NCBI RefSeq assembly: GCF_000374485.1
Contig: NZ_KB894502.1
Span: 62,001-126,000 of the forward strand
Origin: Algicola sagamiensis DSM 14643
GTDB taxonomy: Bacteria > Pseudomonadota > Gammaproteobacteria > Enterobacterales > Alteromonadaceae
Reading direction: 5' to 3'
DNA: 64,000 bases
In this document: positions 19,069 through 28,742 of the stretch, one piece after another
How positions within the stretch are numbered: the first letter of the stretch is position 1
How the letters are laid out: every line of letters starts with the position of its first letter
The notes under the pieces: generated by a model
Database searches by the model: none
Told to the model about the DNA's origin: nothing
What the model saw: the letters and a program-made list of their open reading frames with translations, nothing else
Made by a program: the position numbers and the translations under genes

Positions 19069-20832
19069 TTATTCAGAAGGGTTTCTGTATTCGCCCATCA
19101 AAGTCATGCCGTTATAGCTTCTCCAGCCATAAACCATGATATGGTAAGTTCCCGCTTTTGGATTTTCAATCACACAGTTTTCTGTGTTACTTGAATTCCA
19201 TGAGCGGCAGTTGTAGCGGCTCCGTGTTGGTTTCTCATCAAACTTCACATACAGGTCAGCATCGCCCGTGCCTTCATGCATTGTGAATTTCACTTTATCA
19301 ACACCTTCTGGCACATACATGGTGTAGTAAGTTGCTTCACGGCGTTTGCCTTTCAAGCCAGTAACTGGAACACCATTTTCAAGCTCATTATCTTGGCGGC
19401 GACCAACATGGACAGTTTTCTTTTTCGTCCCCGTCGCATCTTTATCGTCTTTAACCGTTAATGTGACTTCATAATCGCCATCCGCAGCAAAATCATGCGT
19501 GACCATTTTGCCTTCAGCAGTTGAGCCATCACCGAAGTCCCAGCTGTAAGCTGCGATTGTGCCGTCAGCATCCGAAGAAGCACTTGCATCGAAGGAACAA
19601 GAAAGCTCACTACACTGATATGCAAATTTAGCGACTGGCTTTTGATTATCTGTGCCGCCAAAGCTATCATCTGGGATCTGGTTGTTGAAGAAACTGGCAA
19701 CTTTTGGCCAAATTAGCTCCATACGAACCCCAGAGTTATGGCAACCACCATAGTGGTGAAGCGCGATAACACCATGGGTATCTTTTGCGAATACTGGTGA
19801 GCCAGATGAACCACCCTCTGTGTCACAATAGTAACCTGCGTCATTGGTCCTGATGTTGGCTGCATCGATTTTACATTTGCCGTCGTTGCTTTGGTCGTTT
19901 TCAATACCCAGCTCTTTTAAGCGGCCACCTGGATGTTGGGCAATGTAAATTTCTTCGCCTTCAACAGGCGCTCTTGGATCAAGACCAAGATAACCAAACT
20001 GCTCAACTTGCTCCAGATTGTTGACGGAGAAGAGGGTATAGTCCAATCCTGCATTTGTATCGAGTAGCTCTTTACCTGATACTTTAACAGGCGTTGCTTG
20101 CTGTCCATCACAACTATCTTTTTGGTAGTTGTACATGACTTCTGTATTTGCAGTTGAGTTTTGTGTAGAAATACAGTGGTTGTTGGTAAAGAAGTGGTTC
20201 CCCCCACCAACACGCCAACCTGTACATAAGCCATTGCCAAATAGCAGGCGAACAACAGGTTGTGTGCGTTTGAATGCTTCAGGTTCACTCTCTGCGTAAC
20301 ATGCGACTGCTTTTTTGTTGTCTTGGCCGCAAATCGACTCTGGGCCGACGTCATCCATGCCATTTTCACGGATCAAACGATCAATCTCTTGGTCACTTTT
20401 ACCTTGCATGTAATAGTCGACATCGATGCGTGGCATGACTTCTGCGCCAGGGCGGCTTTGACCAATTAAGCGTACAATCGCAGTATCCCCTGTAATGGAC
20501 ATACTTGAGAAGCTTGTTACGCCGTTATCACCTGCTTTCGCATCATAGGTTTTTGGTGTGTTCAGCCCAGGTCCATAATGATATTTTTCTGTTCCTTCTG
20601 GGTTGGACACTTCCACAACCATACCTTGTGGGACGACCAAATTTTTAAAGTGAACTTTAATAAATGATGCTTTTTCTTTCGAAAATACAAGTGGCTTGTT
20701 GATCGAAAGGTTTTCTCTTATTTCTGGTTGCACGTCGATTTTATCTGCAACAATGATTGGTTTCAAAGCGGCTGCCTGCAGCGCAGAAGAGGCAAAAATC
20801 GCCACTAAACTACTGATGATTGTTTTTTTCAT
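19069..20832 (-). CDS. Secreted trypsin-like serine protease with PKD and PPC domains
   Basis: Extracellular S1-fold protease, 587 residues. The signal peptide is about residues 1-21 (ends SALQAAA). The catalytic triad is H219 in TNNHC, D264 in AGLDYTLF and S343 in GGSSGSPVF. A PKD domain (about 398-477, with YSWDFGDGS) and a C-terminal pre-peptidase PPC domain (about 485-583, with GDADLYVKF) follow. The roughly 170-residue region before the protease domain may be a propeptide. Several cysteines suggest disulfides. The layout resembles lysyl-endopeptidase-like secreted enzymes of marine bacteria. AGGAAG precedes the ATG. Confidence 0.9.
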   Translation of the reverse strand: MKKTIISSLVAIFASSALQAAALKPIIVADKIDVQPEIRENLSINKPLVFSKEKASFIKVHFKNLVVPQGMVVEVSNPEGTEKYHYGPGLNTPKTYDAKAGDNGVTSFSSMSITGDTAIVRLIGQSRPGAEVMPRIDVDYYMQGKSDQEIDRLIRENGMDDVGPESICGQDNKKAVACYAESEPEAFKRTQPVVRLLFGNGLCTGWRVGGGNHFFTNNHCISTQNSTANTEVMYNYQKDSCDGQQATPVKVSGKELLDTNAGLDYTLFSVNNLEQVEQFGYLGLDPRAPVEGEEIYIAQHPGGRLKELGIENDQSNDGKCKIDAANIRTNDAGYYCDTEGGSSGSPVFAKDTHGVIALHHYGGCHNSGVRMELIWPKVASFFNNQIPDDSFGGTDNQKPVAKFAYQCSELSCSFDASASSDADGTIAAYSWDFGDGSTAEGKMVTHDFAADGDYEVTLTVKDDKDATGTKKKTVHVGRRQDNELENGVPVTGLKGKRREATYYTMYVPEGVDKVKFTMHEGTGDADLYVKFDEKPTRSRYNCRSWNSSNTENCVIENPKAGTYHIMVYGWRSYNGMTLMGEYRNPSE

Positions 20833-21237
20833 TTTTATTCTTCCTAACTGTGGTTTGGGAGTTCCCTAGGGTACGTTTAGCTTTCATGAATTCATTTCAA
20901 TCGGTGAAAGATAAACACCTCCTTTCACTGACCTGTTTTCTCTTAAACAGGAACAGCTAATTGATAGATATACCATAAAAAAATCACAAATCGATACTTT
21001 CTTTTCACTTAACTTACTCATTCATAAGATTTTTTAATAAAAAAATATCAAAGATAATTACTGTTGCGATATAAGTCTGAAGGAAGGTTGACCCATTATA
21101 GGGGCAATATAAAACCATGGTATGATTCGCAATACTTCGATTATTAATATTCATCTATTCAAAAGAATTTTTTTGGATTTAGTGTGCAATAGATGCGTAT
21201 AATTCTTCGTTTCGATACATCGAAGTACTGGAGAAAT
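20833..21237. other. Divergent intergenic region, protease/recD
   Basis: About 400 AT-rich bases. The frame of recD is open back to an ATG at 21193, but that upstream part lacks a ribosome site. Promoters for both flanking genes must be here; none is clear by eye. Confidence 0.5.
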
Positions 21238-23121
21238 ATGCACCTGCTTGACTGGCTCCATCAAGAAAATCTGATCCGCGCCATCGATCATCATTTAGGT
21301 CTTTTTATTGCGCAGGTCGACTCGTCACAGTATCGCATTCCTGTGAGTGTTGCTGCTGCATGGGTCAGCCAGGCGCTTGGACAGCAACATACCTGTATCC
21401 TGTTGGATGAACTGGTGAATTTATCACGAAATCATCTTTCATTGCGTGCGTTACCTCAAACCAAAGAAGGATGGCTTGAAGTGTTTCAAGGTGCATCAAC
21501 GGTGAGCTTTCGACAGGATGAGAGTGAAGAGAGCGACTTCAATCCAGGTAGCAGACAACCTCTTATGTTTTTCAAAGAACGGTTGTACTTGGAACGTTAT
21601 TGGCAATATGAAACAAAAGTGATTGCACAGATACAAAAGCGCAGTCAGCGCATTCATCCTTTATCCAGCCAGATGAAGTCACGTTTAGAAACACTTTTTC
21701 CAGCAACACCTGATATTGATTGGCAAAAAGTTGCTGCGATGCTATCGATGATGTGTGATTTTTCAGTGATCACAGGGGGACCTGGGACTGGGAAGACAAC
21801 AACAGTGGCCAAGATCCTTGCCTTAATGCTGGAACAGGCACCACACCTGAATATCCGCATTGTTGCACCAACAGGTAAAGCCGCCGCTCGGTTGACAGAA
21901 TCAATCCGGCAAGCGAAATCTCGATTAGACTGTGATCCAATCATTCTAAGTAAAATGCCTGATGAAGCATCCACAATCCATCGGTTACTTCGTGTGAGAG
22001 GAAATACGGGACAATTTTATTTTCATGAAGGTAATCCGCTACATTTGGATGTATTGATCATCGATGAAGCATCCATGATAGATTTGCCCTTAATGGCTAA
22101 ATTACTCACTGCTTTGCCTGCAAATGCGAAGGTGATCCTACTGGGTGATAAAGATCAGCTTGCTTCAGTAGAAGCGGGGAGTGTACTTGGGGAAATTTGT
22201 GCTGGAATTCGTGTTGTCAATGGAAAGTCATGTTTACAACTTTCTTCTGAAATTATCCATGAGCTTTCAAGTATTTTTCCAAACTCGTTTGAGCCTCACT
22301 TTGCACCAAATGCCAACGTGAGTAATGGCCTTTGTTTGCTCCAAAAAAGTCACCGATTTGATGCGAACAGTGGAATAGGGCAACTGGCGCGAGCGGTGAA
22401 CCATCATGATTGGTCGACGATTCAGCAGTTGTATCAGGGTGAGCATCATTTTGACGATATTTGTTGTGAGCCACTCAATACACAAACCTACCAAAAAATG
22501 ATCGAACAAGCCGTGGAATGTCATGCAAAATATCTGAGGCAACTGTGTCATTTATCCCCGAGAGTGGTATTACAGCAATTTCAAAGATATCAGCTACTTT
22601 GTGCGACTCGACAAGGAGACTTCGGTGTTGAAGGCGTAAATCGAGCAATCGAAAAACGTCTGGCACAACAACGCTTCATTTCATTAGACAAGGTCTTTTA
22701 TGCTGGTCGTCCTGTGATGATCACACAAAACGATTATCAATTAGGGCTGTTTAATGGAGATATTGGCATCATTTTGCCAGATCAGGATGATGAAGGGATT
22801 TTGAAAGCATTTTTTATCACGTCGAAAGATGATATCAGAGCGATTTTACCAAATCGATTGCCTGCTCATGAAACGGTTTATGCGATGACCGTTCATAAAA
22901 GCCAAGGAAGTGAGTTTGAGCATACTGTGATGTTACTTCCGCCAGTGAAGTATTTTTCACCTGTGATCACACAGGAACTTATCTACACCGGCATCACGCG
23001 GGCGAAAGAGAAATTCACTCTTTATGCTGATTTATCGGCATTAAGACAAGGCACTTTTGCAAGAACATTTCGTACATCAGGTCTAGGTGCACGGCTCTAT
23101 TCTACGTCGAGTATCACATGA
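21238..23121 (+). CDS. recD: RecBCD alpha subunit RecD
   Basis: 5'-3' superfamily 1 helicase subunit of exonuclease V, used in double-strand break repair. From the ATG at 21238 (GGAG five bases upstream) it has 627 residues. Motifs in order: Walker A GGPGTGKTTT, IVAPTGKAAARL, Walker B LIIDEASMIDL, LLGDKDQLASVEAG, then the C-terminal VHKSQGSEFEH and YTGITRAKEKF. An ATG at 21193 would add 15 residues. recB and recC are not next to it, which is unusual because recD normally follows recB. Confidence 0.93.
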   Translation: MHLLDWLHQENLIRAIDHHLGLFIAQVDSSQYRIPVSVAAAWVSQALGQQHTCILLDELVNLSRNHLSLRALPQTKEGWLEVFQGASTVSFRQDESEESDFNPGSRQPLMFFKERLYLERYWQYETKVIAQIQKRSQRIHPLSSQMKSRLETLFPATPDIDWQKVAAMLSMMCDFSVITGGPGTGKTTTVAKILALMLEQAPHLNIRIVAPTGKAAARLTESIRQAKSRLDCDPIILSKMPDEASTIHRLLRVRGNTGQFYFHEGNPLHLDVLIIDEASMIDLPLMAKLLTALPANAKVILLGDKDQLASVEAGSVLGEICAGIRVVNGKSCLQLSSEIIHELSSIFPNSFEPHFAPNANVSNGLCLLQKSHRFDANSGIGQLARAVNHHDWSTIQQLYQGEHHFDDICCEPLNTQTYQKMIEQAVECHAKYLRQLCHLSPRVVLQQFQRYQLLCATRQGDFGVEGVNRAIEKRLAQQRFISLDKVFYAGRPVMITQNDYQLGLFNGDIGIILPDQDDEGILKAFFITSKDDIRAILPNRLPAHETVYAMTVHKSQGSEFEHTVMLLPPVKYFSPVITQELIYTGITRAKEKFTLYADLSALRQGTFARTFRTSGLGARLYSTSSIT

Positions 23122-23436
23122 CAAAGTTGATAGGCAGCTGACTGGTGATACACGATAAGTGGAATTGCCAATGATTTGTCCTTTGCGAAAGGCTTTTATC
23201 TGATCGACTTTGAGAAAAACAAAACCAGAGTGCAATAGAATGGTTGGGATAAACAATAATTTCTTAAACAAAAACACAACCCCAAACTCTAAAATGTTTC
23301 TCAATATTATCGTGTCTAAAACTTTGGGTTGACATTCGGGGCGCAAATTATATGCATATTTATAAACGTTGTGAGAGGAAAACAGCGTTTATATTGCTCA
23401 AATGTCGTATTTGTGGTGGTCGTATTTGAGGTGGTC
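23122..23436 (+). other. Intergenic region upstream of TDT exporter
   Basis: About 315 bases. The exporter frame is open back to 23329, but that stretch (hydrophobic, valine-rich) lacks a ribosome site and precedes the clear GAGGTGGTC-ATG at 23437. I see no gene or strong terminator. Confidence 0.45.
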
Positions 23437-24396
23437 ATGATTGAAAAAACGAAAGCAACAGTGTTAAGAGTACCAACGCCGATGGCCGGTTTGGCGCTTG
23501 GGATTGCGAGCTTGGGATGGTGTTGGGAAAATGCGGCTGCTTTGCAGGGGTATGGGCAGTGGCTGACAGCAAGCATTGCGAGTGTTCTTCTCATCATTCT
23601 TGCGATGAAGTTTCTGTTTCACCATCACATGCTCAGGCAAGATTTAGCCCACCCTGTTGTCGGAAGTGTGGTTCCTACGTTTGCGATGGGGCTCATGGTT
23701 GTTTCTCATTCGCTCAGACAATTTTTAGCGATGGCGGGGGATATGTTGTGGCTCCTTGCCGTGATACTTCACATTGTTTTCCTGCTCAGTTTTTTTTACC
23801 ACCGAGTTAGAGACTTTTCGCTGCATCAGATGGTGCCCAGTTGGTTTGTTCCTCCTGTAGGGATAATCGTTGCGGATGTGTCGTTTGCGGGGAATCCAGT
23901 TCTTGAACCAATCGCACATGGGACTTTAATTTTTGGTATCATTGCCTATGCTATCATGCTGCCAATCATGATTTACCGTTTGATGTTTAATGAAGAAATC
24001 CCCGATGTTGCAAAGCCGACCATGGCGATTATGGCGGCACCTGCAAGTTTATCGTTAGCTGGCTACCTCACCGTCACGGCGACCCCTTCACCTGTTATCG
24101 TTGCGCTCTTGTTTGGTATTGCAGTGTTGATGACGGCTTGTATCTACGTTGCTTTTTTCAAATTACTGAGATTACCTTTCAGTCCAGCGTATGCTGCATT
24201 TACTTTCCCCATGGTCATCGGCGCAACAGCGTTATTCAAACTTGCAAATTGGGTTAAAACACAAGGGCTAAGTGATGAATATGTCCAACAAATCCGTTCT
24301 TTGGCCACCTTTGAGCTGATCATCGCAACGTGTGTTGTATTGTACGTAGTGTGTCAATATATCAATCATTTACTCTATCGAAGACAGGGGCATTAA
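23437..24396 (+). CDS. TehA/SLAC1-like (TDT family) membrane transporter
   Basis: About ten membrane helices over 319 residues, with the family start RVPTPMAGLALGIASLGW, the HxxL region and PSWFVPPVGIIVA. TDT members export tellurite, C4-dicarboxylates or sulfite, or act as anion channels; the substrate here is unknown. The start at 23437 is set by GAGG at proper spacing. It stands alone between recD and a small unknown gene. Confidence 0.9.
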   Translation: MIEKTKATVLRVPTPMAGLALGIASLGWCWENAAALQGYGQWLTASIASVLLIILAMKFLFHHHMLRQDLAHPVVGSVVPTFAMGLMVVSHSLRQFLAMAGDMLWLLAVILHIVFLLSFFYHRVRDFSLHQMVPSWFVPPVGIIVADVSFAGNPVLEPIAHGTLIFGIIAYAIMLPIMIYRLMFNEEIPDVAKPTMAIMAAPASLSLAGYLTVTATPSPVIVALLFGIAVLMTACIYVAFFKLLRLPFSPAYAAFTFPMVIGATALFKLANWVKTQGLSDEYVQQIRSLATFELIIATCVVLYVVCQYINHLLYRRQGH

Positions 24397-24589
24397 CCGA
24401 TAGAAATTTCCCTAAGTTTTATCACAGATCAAAGAACGAACCATGTTTGAGTACGTCGGGATGACTAGAAGGTGAGCATTCTGTATTAAATCTCGGCGGA
24501 AGAACAAGCTTTCTGCGAATAAACTTTTTTATTATGTATAAGCTCGTTAAAATACTGTTTTCCAATGTGATCAGGTGAAATTCCATTTT

Positions 24590-24883
24590 ATGATATTAAA
24601 CCTTGCCAACAAGCCGCTCGATATTGCACAAACTTATGTGTATCTACCTTCACCGATCCGCGAGTATCTCGATACGTTGCTTGATGCCTTTAATTATGAA
24701 CCAGAGCAGGAACACGCGGACATTGCTGGGGAGATCGCGGCGCTTGCACTCAATAATCAGCTCGGAAAAAATAATGAACATGTTGTGCCAAAACTGATTT
24801 ATTTTTCATTACCTATGCCTCAATATAAGCTTGTCTGCCAAGTGTTGAAGGTGAAAGGACTCAAATCAAAGAATGTTATGTAA
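24590..24883 (+). CDS. Small unknown protein
   Basis: 97 residues from the ATG at 24590; an in-frame GTG at 24575 would add five. No family recognised and no signal peptide or membrane helix. It is mixed alpha/beta in look, with a hydrophobic middle (IAGEIAALALNN) and a basic C terminus (LKVKGLKSKN). It converges on bioD, with a perfect inverted repeat between the two. Coding status is supported by codon-like composition and location, not by homology. Confidence 0.55.
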   Translation: MILNLANKPLDIAQTYVYLPSPIREYLDTLLDAFNYEPEQEHADIAGEIAALALNNQLGKNNEHVVPKLIYFSLPMPQYKLVCQVLKVKGLKSKNVM

Positions 24884-24937
24884 TTCGATTTTTTATGGAA
24901 GATTTTATAGGGAAGGTATAGGGGACGCAGTGTGATC

Positions 24938-24962
24938 CGTCGCTTTTCCAAAAAAAGCGACG
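24938..24962. repeat. Perfect 10-bp inverted repeat between convergent genes
   Basis: CGTCGCTTTT, loop CCAAA, AAAAGCGACG. It lies between the small unknown gene and the bioD stop and may serve as a bidirectional terminator. The T-tract sits inside the stem rather than after it, so this is uncertain. Confidence 0.5.
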
Positions 24963-24970
24963 AAAGCAGA

Positions 24971-25639
24971 TCAAACGGGAAATTGAATATAGTCAGCTGC
25001 AGATTGATCTTGATTCAAATAAGGAACCCGACCCAAACATGGGGCATCAATTCTACTTTTTAAAAACTGATAATTTTCCTCAGCGTACTGCATATGTGGA
25101 TCAATATGATTTGCAATCCATCCGATTAGTATGCCGCCTTGTTGTTTGATATGCGACACAGTCAGCAGCGCATGGTTTAAGCATCCGAGCTTCATACCAA
25201 CAACGAGTATAATCGGGAGCTGGTGCGCTACCACCCAATCAGCGAGCGTTTCTTCTTGATTGAGGGGTAACAGCCAGCCGCCAGCGCCTTCAATCAGTTG
25301 AAACTGAGCTGGAATTTTTGACCAGTCTTGAATTGATTGATTGAGCAAGCTAATACTGAGTTTCACTTGCTGTTCTTCTGCCGCGATATGTGGTGCAATC
25401 GGCGGCTCGAATGCCAATGGGTTGACTGTTTCATAGGGAAGGGGGGTGGATGATGCGTCCATCAGTGCTAATGCATCTGTATTTCTTAGCCCTTGATTAG
25501 TCTGTTGACATCCGGCGGAGATAGGTTTCAATCCAACTGCTGTTTTTCCTTGTGATTGAAGTTTTTCCAGTAAACCGCATGTGATCCTGGTTTTTCCACA
25601 ATCTGTATCTGTACCTGAAATAAATACTCCAAAGGACAT
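24971..25639 (-). CDS. bioD: Dethiobiotin synthetase
   Basis: ATP-dependent ring closure of diaminopelargonate to dethiobiotin. 222 residues from the ATG at 25639, one base after the bioC stop; a GTG at 25657 would overlap bioC. The P-loop is FISGTDTDCGKT, with GLKPISAG and IEGAGGWLLPL further on. It is last in the bioBFCD operon. Confidence 0.95.
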   Translation of the reverse strand: MSFGVFISGTDTDCGKTRITCGLLEKLQSQGKTAVGLKPISAGCQQTNQGLRNTDALALMDASSTPLPYETVNPLAFEPPIAPHIAAEEQQVKLSISLLNQSIQDWSKIPAQFQLIEGAGGWLLPLNQEETLADWVVAHQLPIILVVGMKLGCLNHALLTVSHIKQQGGILIGWIANHIDPHMQYAEENYQFLKSRIDAPCLGRVPYLNQDQSAADYIQFPV

Positions 25640-25640
25640 C

Positions 25641-26408
25641 TTATTTTTTTCTCGCACGAATAAAAAGGAGCTGATAGCTGGCTGGGTAACCCTCGGAACA
25701 ATAGAACTGTGTATAGGCCTGCTCCATTTGCAACCACTTTGATTTTCCCATTAAACCTGATGATTTCCGGCCAGGGATCACATTTGCGCCGAGTAGTTTT
25801 AACTCACGTGCAAGCTGCTTTACTGAATCAAAATACAGGGTTTTTTGTTCAGTTTGAGTGTCGTATTTAAATCCATATGCTTCTAATGCCTGGATCAGGT
25901 TTGGTGCTGGTTCATACAATAAAGCCTGCCAGTCTGGATCAACCGTTTTCCATGCAGATGCCAGTTCTCGAAGTGTTCCTGGCAGAAGTGTTGCGATGTA
26001 CATGTCTCCCCCAGGTTTTAACACCCGGACAAATTCTTTAAAAACAGTTGCTGAGGGCTGACACCATTGAAGCATGAGGCTGGAAAAAATACCGTCTATC
26101 GATTGGCTTTGAATGGGGAGGTGCATTGCATCGCCCTGTAATACTGACTTAGAGTTTGATTTTGCCTGCTTGAGCATTTCAAAGGACATATCAATACCAA
26201 TGCACTTTGCGCTAGATTGATACAACTGTTGTGCGCTAGTCCCAGTGCCACAACCGATATCCAACCAAACACCCTGTGGGCTGGTCGGCTGAAAGTTGAG
26301 TAACTTTTCACAGGCATACCGCTGGAGAGTCGCGGCACTATCATAACTGTGGGCGGCGCCAGAAAAACTATTGGAAATGATTTGCTTATCCAATGCAGAA
26401 AGTGTCAT
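25641..26408 (-). CDS. bioC: Malonyl-ACP O-methyltransferase
   Basis: SAM-dependent methyltransferase that makes malonyl-ACP methyl ester, the disguised primer for pimeloyl synthesis. 255 residues with the N-terminal FSGAAHSYDSAATLQRYA segment typical of BioC, SAM motif LDIGCGTGT and FSSLMLQWC. The start overlaps the bioF end by 23 bases. Confidence 0.95.
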   Translation of the reverse strand: MTLSALDKQIISNSFSGAAHSYDSAATLQRYACEKLLNFQPTSPQGVWLDIGCGTGTSAQQLYQSSAKCIGIDMSFEMLKQAKSNSKSVLQGDAMHLPIQSQSIDGIFSSLMLQWCQPSATVFKEFVRVLKPGGDMYIATLLPGTLRELASAWKTVDPDWQALLYEPAPNLIQALEAYGFKYDTQTEQKTLYFDSVKQLARELKLLGANVIPGRKSSGLMGKSKWLQMEQAYTQFYCSEGYPASYQLLFIRARKK

Positions 26409-27573
26409 GTACAGCCTCGGATAAAAAGGAGATGAGTTGTTGAATGTCTGCTTCTTGATGGGAAGCCGTGATCGTCACGCGTAAACGCGCGCTTCCAGCA
26501 GGGACCGTTGGTGGTAAAACGGCATGGCACCAAAGACCCGCTCGTTTAAGTACTTGGCTCGCAGTTTTTGCTTGTTCATCCGTTTGAAAAATCACAGGCT
26601 GAATCGCTGAACTTGCATTCATCAGTGATAAACCGGCCTGTTTCGCGAGTTTTCTAAACGTTTGGATATTTTCACTGAGCTTTTGTTGATGCTCGGACTC
26701 TTTTTGCAAGACTTCAATGGCAGTTTGTGTCGCAGCAGCCTGAGGAATCGACATGGCTGTACTGTATATATAAGGTCTGCAAAATTGAATAAAATATTCC
26801 TTCACATCAGAGGGGAGCGCCAAACATGCCCCGGATGTTCCGAGCGCTTTACCAAATGTTGCCATATATCCGGTTGCTTCATGAGTTTGTTTACCTGCGG
26901 CAGAAATACTTCCACAACCTTGAAGGCCGAGAACACCAAAGCCATGAGCATCATCGATGTACACACACGCCTGATGCTCATCTGCCAAATCGAAAATTTC
27001 GGAGATTGGTGCAACGTCCCCATCCATGCTGAATACACCTTCTGTAGCGATCAGCTTGTTTGACCCAGATTGTAACAACCGCTGCTTTAAATGAGCCAGG
27101 TCATTGTGACGAAATCGTTTCATTTGTCCTGGCAGTGCCATGCCGGCATCAATCATGGAAGCATGGTTGAGCTTGTCTTGGATCAGTGTTGTTTCTGCTG
27201 AGACCATCGTTTTAATAAAAGCTTGGTTTGCAGAAAAGCCACAATTGAACAACAAGACATCTTGGACATTTAAAAAATCGCATAGCGTTTCTTCTAACGA
27301 CGCATGGGCAGCATGATATCCCGTAATGAGGGGTGAACCACCACTGCCAAGGCCCTCAGACATCGCAGCATTTTGCCAGGATTGAATAATCGCTGGGTGG
27401 CAGCTAAAACCGAGATAATCGTTTGAAGAGAAATTAAGGTATTTTTTCCCATCAACCCAGAGGTACTGAGGAGAATCAGAGTCACGTTTGATTACCTGAC
27501 GTTGTCTGAATTGATGGGTACCACGCCTTTGCTCAACGGCTTGTTTTTGCTGGCGATTGAGGTGCTGTTTCAA
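26386..27573 (-). CDS. bioF: 8-amino-7-oxononanoate synthase
   Basis: PLP enzyme condensing pimeloyl-ACP with alanine. 395 residues. Visible features are NFSSNDYLGF, GSGGSPLITG, YIDDAHGFGVLG and the PLP lysine region ATFGKALGTSGACLA. It starts five bases after the bioB stop. Order and spacing match E. coli bioBFCD. Confidence 0.96.
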   Translation of the reverse strand: MKQHLNRQQKQAVEQRRGTHQFRQRQVIKRDSDSPQYLWVDGKKYLNFSSNDYLGFSCHPAIIQSWQNAAMSEGLGSGGSPLITGYHAAHASLEETLCDFLNVQDVLLFNCGFSANQAFIKTMVSAETTLIQDKLNHASMIDAGMALPGQMKRFRHNDLAHLKQRLLQSGSNKLIATEGVFSMDGDVAPISEIFDLADEHQACVYIDDAHGFGVLGLQGCGSISAAGKQTHEATGYMATFGKALGTSGACLALPSDVKEYFIQFCRPYIYSTAMSIPQAAATQTAIEVLQKESEHQQKLSENIQTFRKLAKQAGLSLMNASSAIQPVIFQTDEQAKTASQVLKRAGLWCHAVLPPTVPAGSARLRVTITASHQEADIQQLISFLSEAVHDTFCIG

Positions 27574-27578
27574 CGTCC

Positions 27579-28646
27579 TTACCCTTGAGCAGCATCATAA
27601 AACAGATCATCTTCGCCCGGCTTTACCATTTCCTGATGAACAATTGCATCCATCAAGGCTGATGTTTGACTTTCATCCGAGTGTTCCTGACGAGACTCAG
27701 GCTGGATCCCCAGTTTTTCAAAAAGCTGCTGATCGGCGTCAGCTTCTGGATTATCCGTGGTCAATAGTTTTTCACCGTAAAAAATAGAATTCGCACCAGC
27801 AAAGAAGCAAAGAGACTGCATTTGCTCATTCATACTGGTCCTGCCCGCAGAGAGACGAACATAGCTTTTTGGTAGCATGATCCGTGCAATTGCAATCATA
27901 CGAATAAAAGTAAAAGGTTCTAGATCTTCTACGCTTTCTAAAGGGGTGCCAGCGACTTTCACCAACATGTTAATTGGAACACTCTCCGGATGGGCTGGGA
28001 GATTCGCAAGTTGAATAAGCAAGCCGATGCGATCACGCTCGGTCTCTCCCATGCCAATGATTCCACCACAGCAGACTTTCATGCCTGCATCACGAACGTG
28101 TTGCAAGGTGTCTAAGCGGTCCTGATAAGTCCGGGTTGTGATGATCTGACCGTAGTACTCTGGTGAGGTATCCAGGTTATGATTGTAGTAGTCGAGCCCT
28201 GCGCCTTTTAAAGATTCAGCTTGGTCCTTGGTTAACATTCCTAAAGTCATGCAGGTTTCTAGCCCCATCCCTTTGACTTGTTGAACCATATCCAAGACAT
28301 AAGGCATGTCTCGGTCTTTTGGGTTACTCCAAGCGGCACCCATACAGAATCGAGTTGCCCCTTTTTCTTTGGCGACTTTTGCTTGATGAACGACTTTTTC
28401 AACTTCAAGTAGGCGCTCTCGTTCAACATCTGTCTTATATTTTCCACTTTGTGGGCAGTATTTGCAGTCTTCCGGGCAAGCGCCGGTTTTGATGGACAAC
28501 AAGGTACTGACTTGGACTTGATTCGGATCAAAATGTTGTCTATGAACCGATTGAGCCTGAAAAATCAGATCATTGAAGGGTTGTTCGAATAGTGCCTTCA
28601 CTTCTTCGTAAGACCAGTTGTGACGCACTTCTGACATTGATGACAT
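27579..28646 (-). CDS. bioB: Biotin synthase
   Basis: Radical SAM enzyme inserting sulfur into dethiobiotin. 355 residues, with the radical-SAM cysteines in CPEDCKYC, a second-cluster region including CMGAAWSNP and [10 protein letters not shown], and [11 protein letters not shown]. The ATG at 28646 has AAAGG upstream; an ATG at 28637 is also in frame. It is first gene of the leftward operon, with a BirA operator upstream. Confidence 0.97.
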   Translation of the reverse strand: MSSMSEVRHNWSYEEVKALFEQPFNDLIFQAQSVHRQHFDPNQVQVSTLLSIKTGACPEDCKYCPQSGKYKTDVERERLLEVEKVVHQAKVAKEKGATRFCMGAAWSNPKDRDMPYVLDMVQQVKGMGLETCMTLGMLTKDQAESLKGAGLDYYNHNLDTSPEYYGQIITTRTYQDRLDTLQHVRDAGMKVCCGGIIGMGETERDRIGLLIQLANLPAHPESVPINMLVKVAGTPLESVEDLEPFTFIRMIAIARIMLPKSYVRLSAGRTSMNEQMQSLCFFAGANSIFYGEKLLTTDNPEADADQQLFEKLGIQPESRQEHSDESQTSALMDAIVHQEMVKPGEDDLFYDAAQG

Positions 28647-28688
28647 GAAATAACCTTTTCTTTCTTGTTGTCTTTCTCAATTTTGGTT

Positions 28689-28716
28689 AGTCTACGACGC
28701 ATATTTTTATTGTCAA
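28689..28716 (-). promoter_or_regulatory. Probable bioB promoter
   Basis: On the minus strand a perfect -35 TTGACA (28716-28711), a 16-base spacer and TAGACT (28694-28689, 4/6). The -35 lies inside the left half of the BirA operator, so repressor binding would block it. Confidence 0.6.
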
Positions 28717-28742
28717 CGCTTACCAGTTTTAAAGGTTTACAA
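28710..28742. promoter_or_regulatory. BirA (biotin repressor) operator
   Basis: TTGTCAACG, 15 bases, GGTTTACAA. The right half matches the consensus half-site in all nine bases and the left in seven. It covers the bioB -35 and overlaps the bioA ribosome site (AAAGG) and start codon, so one site can control both arms as known for E. coli bio. Confidence 0.85.

Noticed and set aside
19917-20369. Open frame of 150 codons within the protease gene, same strand, other frame
   Set aside because: Shadow of the trypsin-like protease; low-complexity Thr/Lys-rich product without features.
26662-27063. Open frame of 133 codons opposite bioF
   Set aside because: Antisense to an intact bioF; no independent support.
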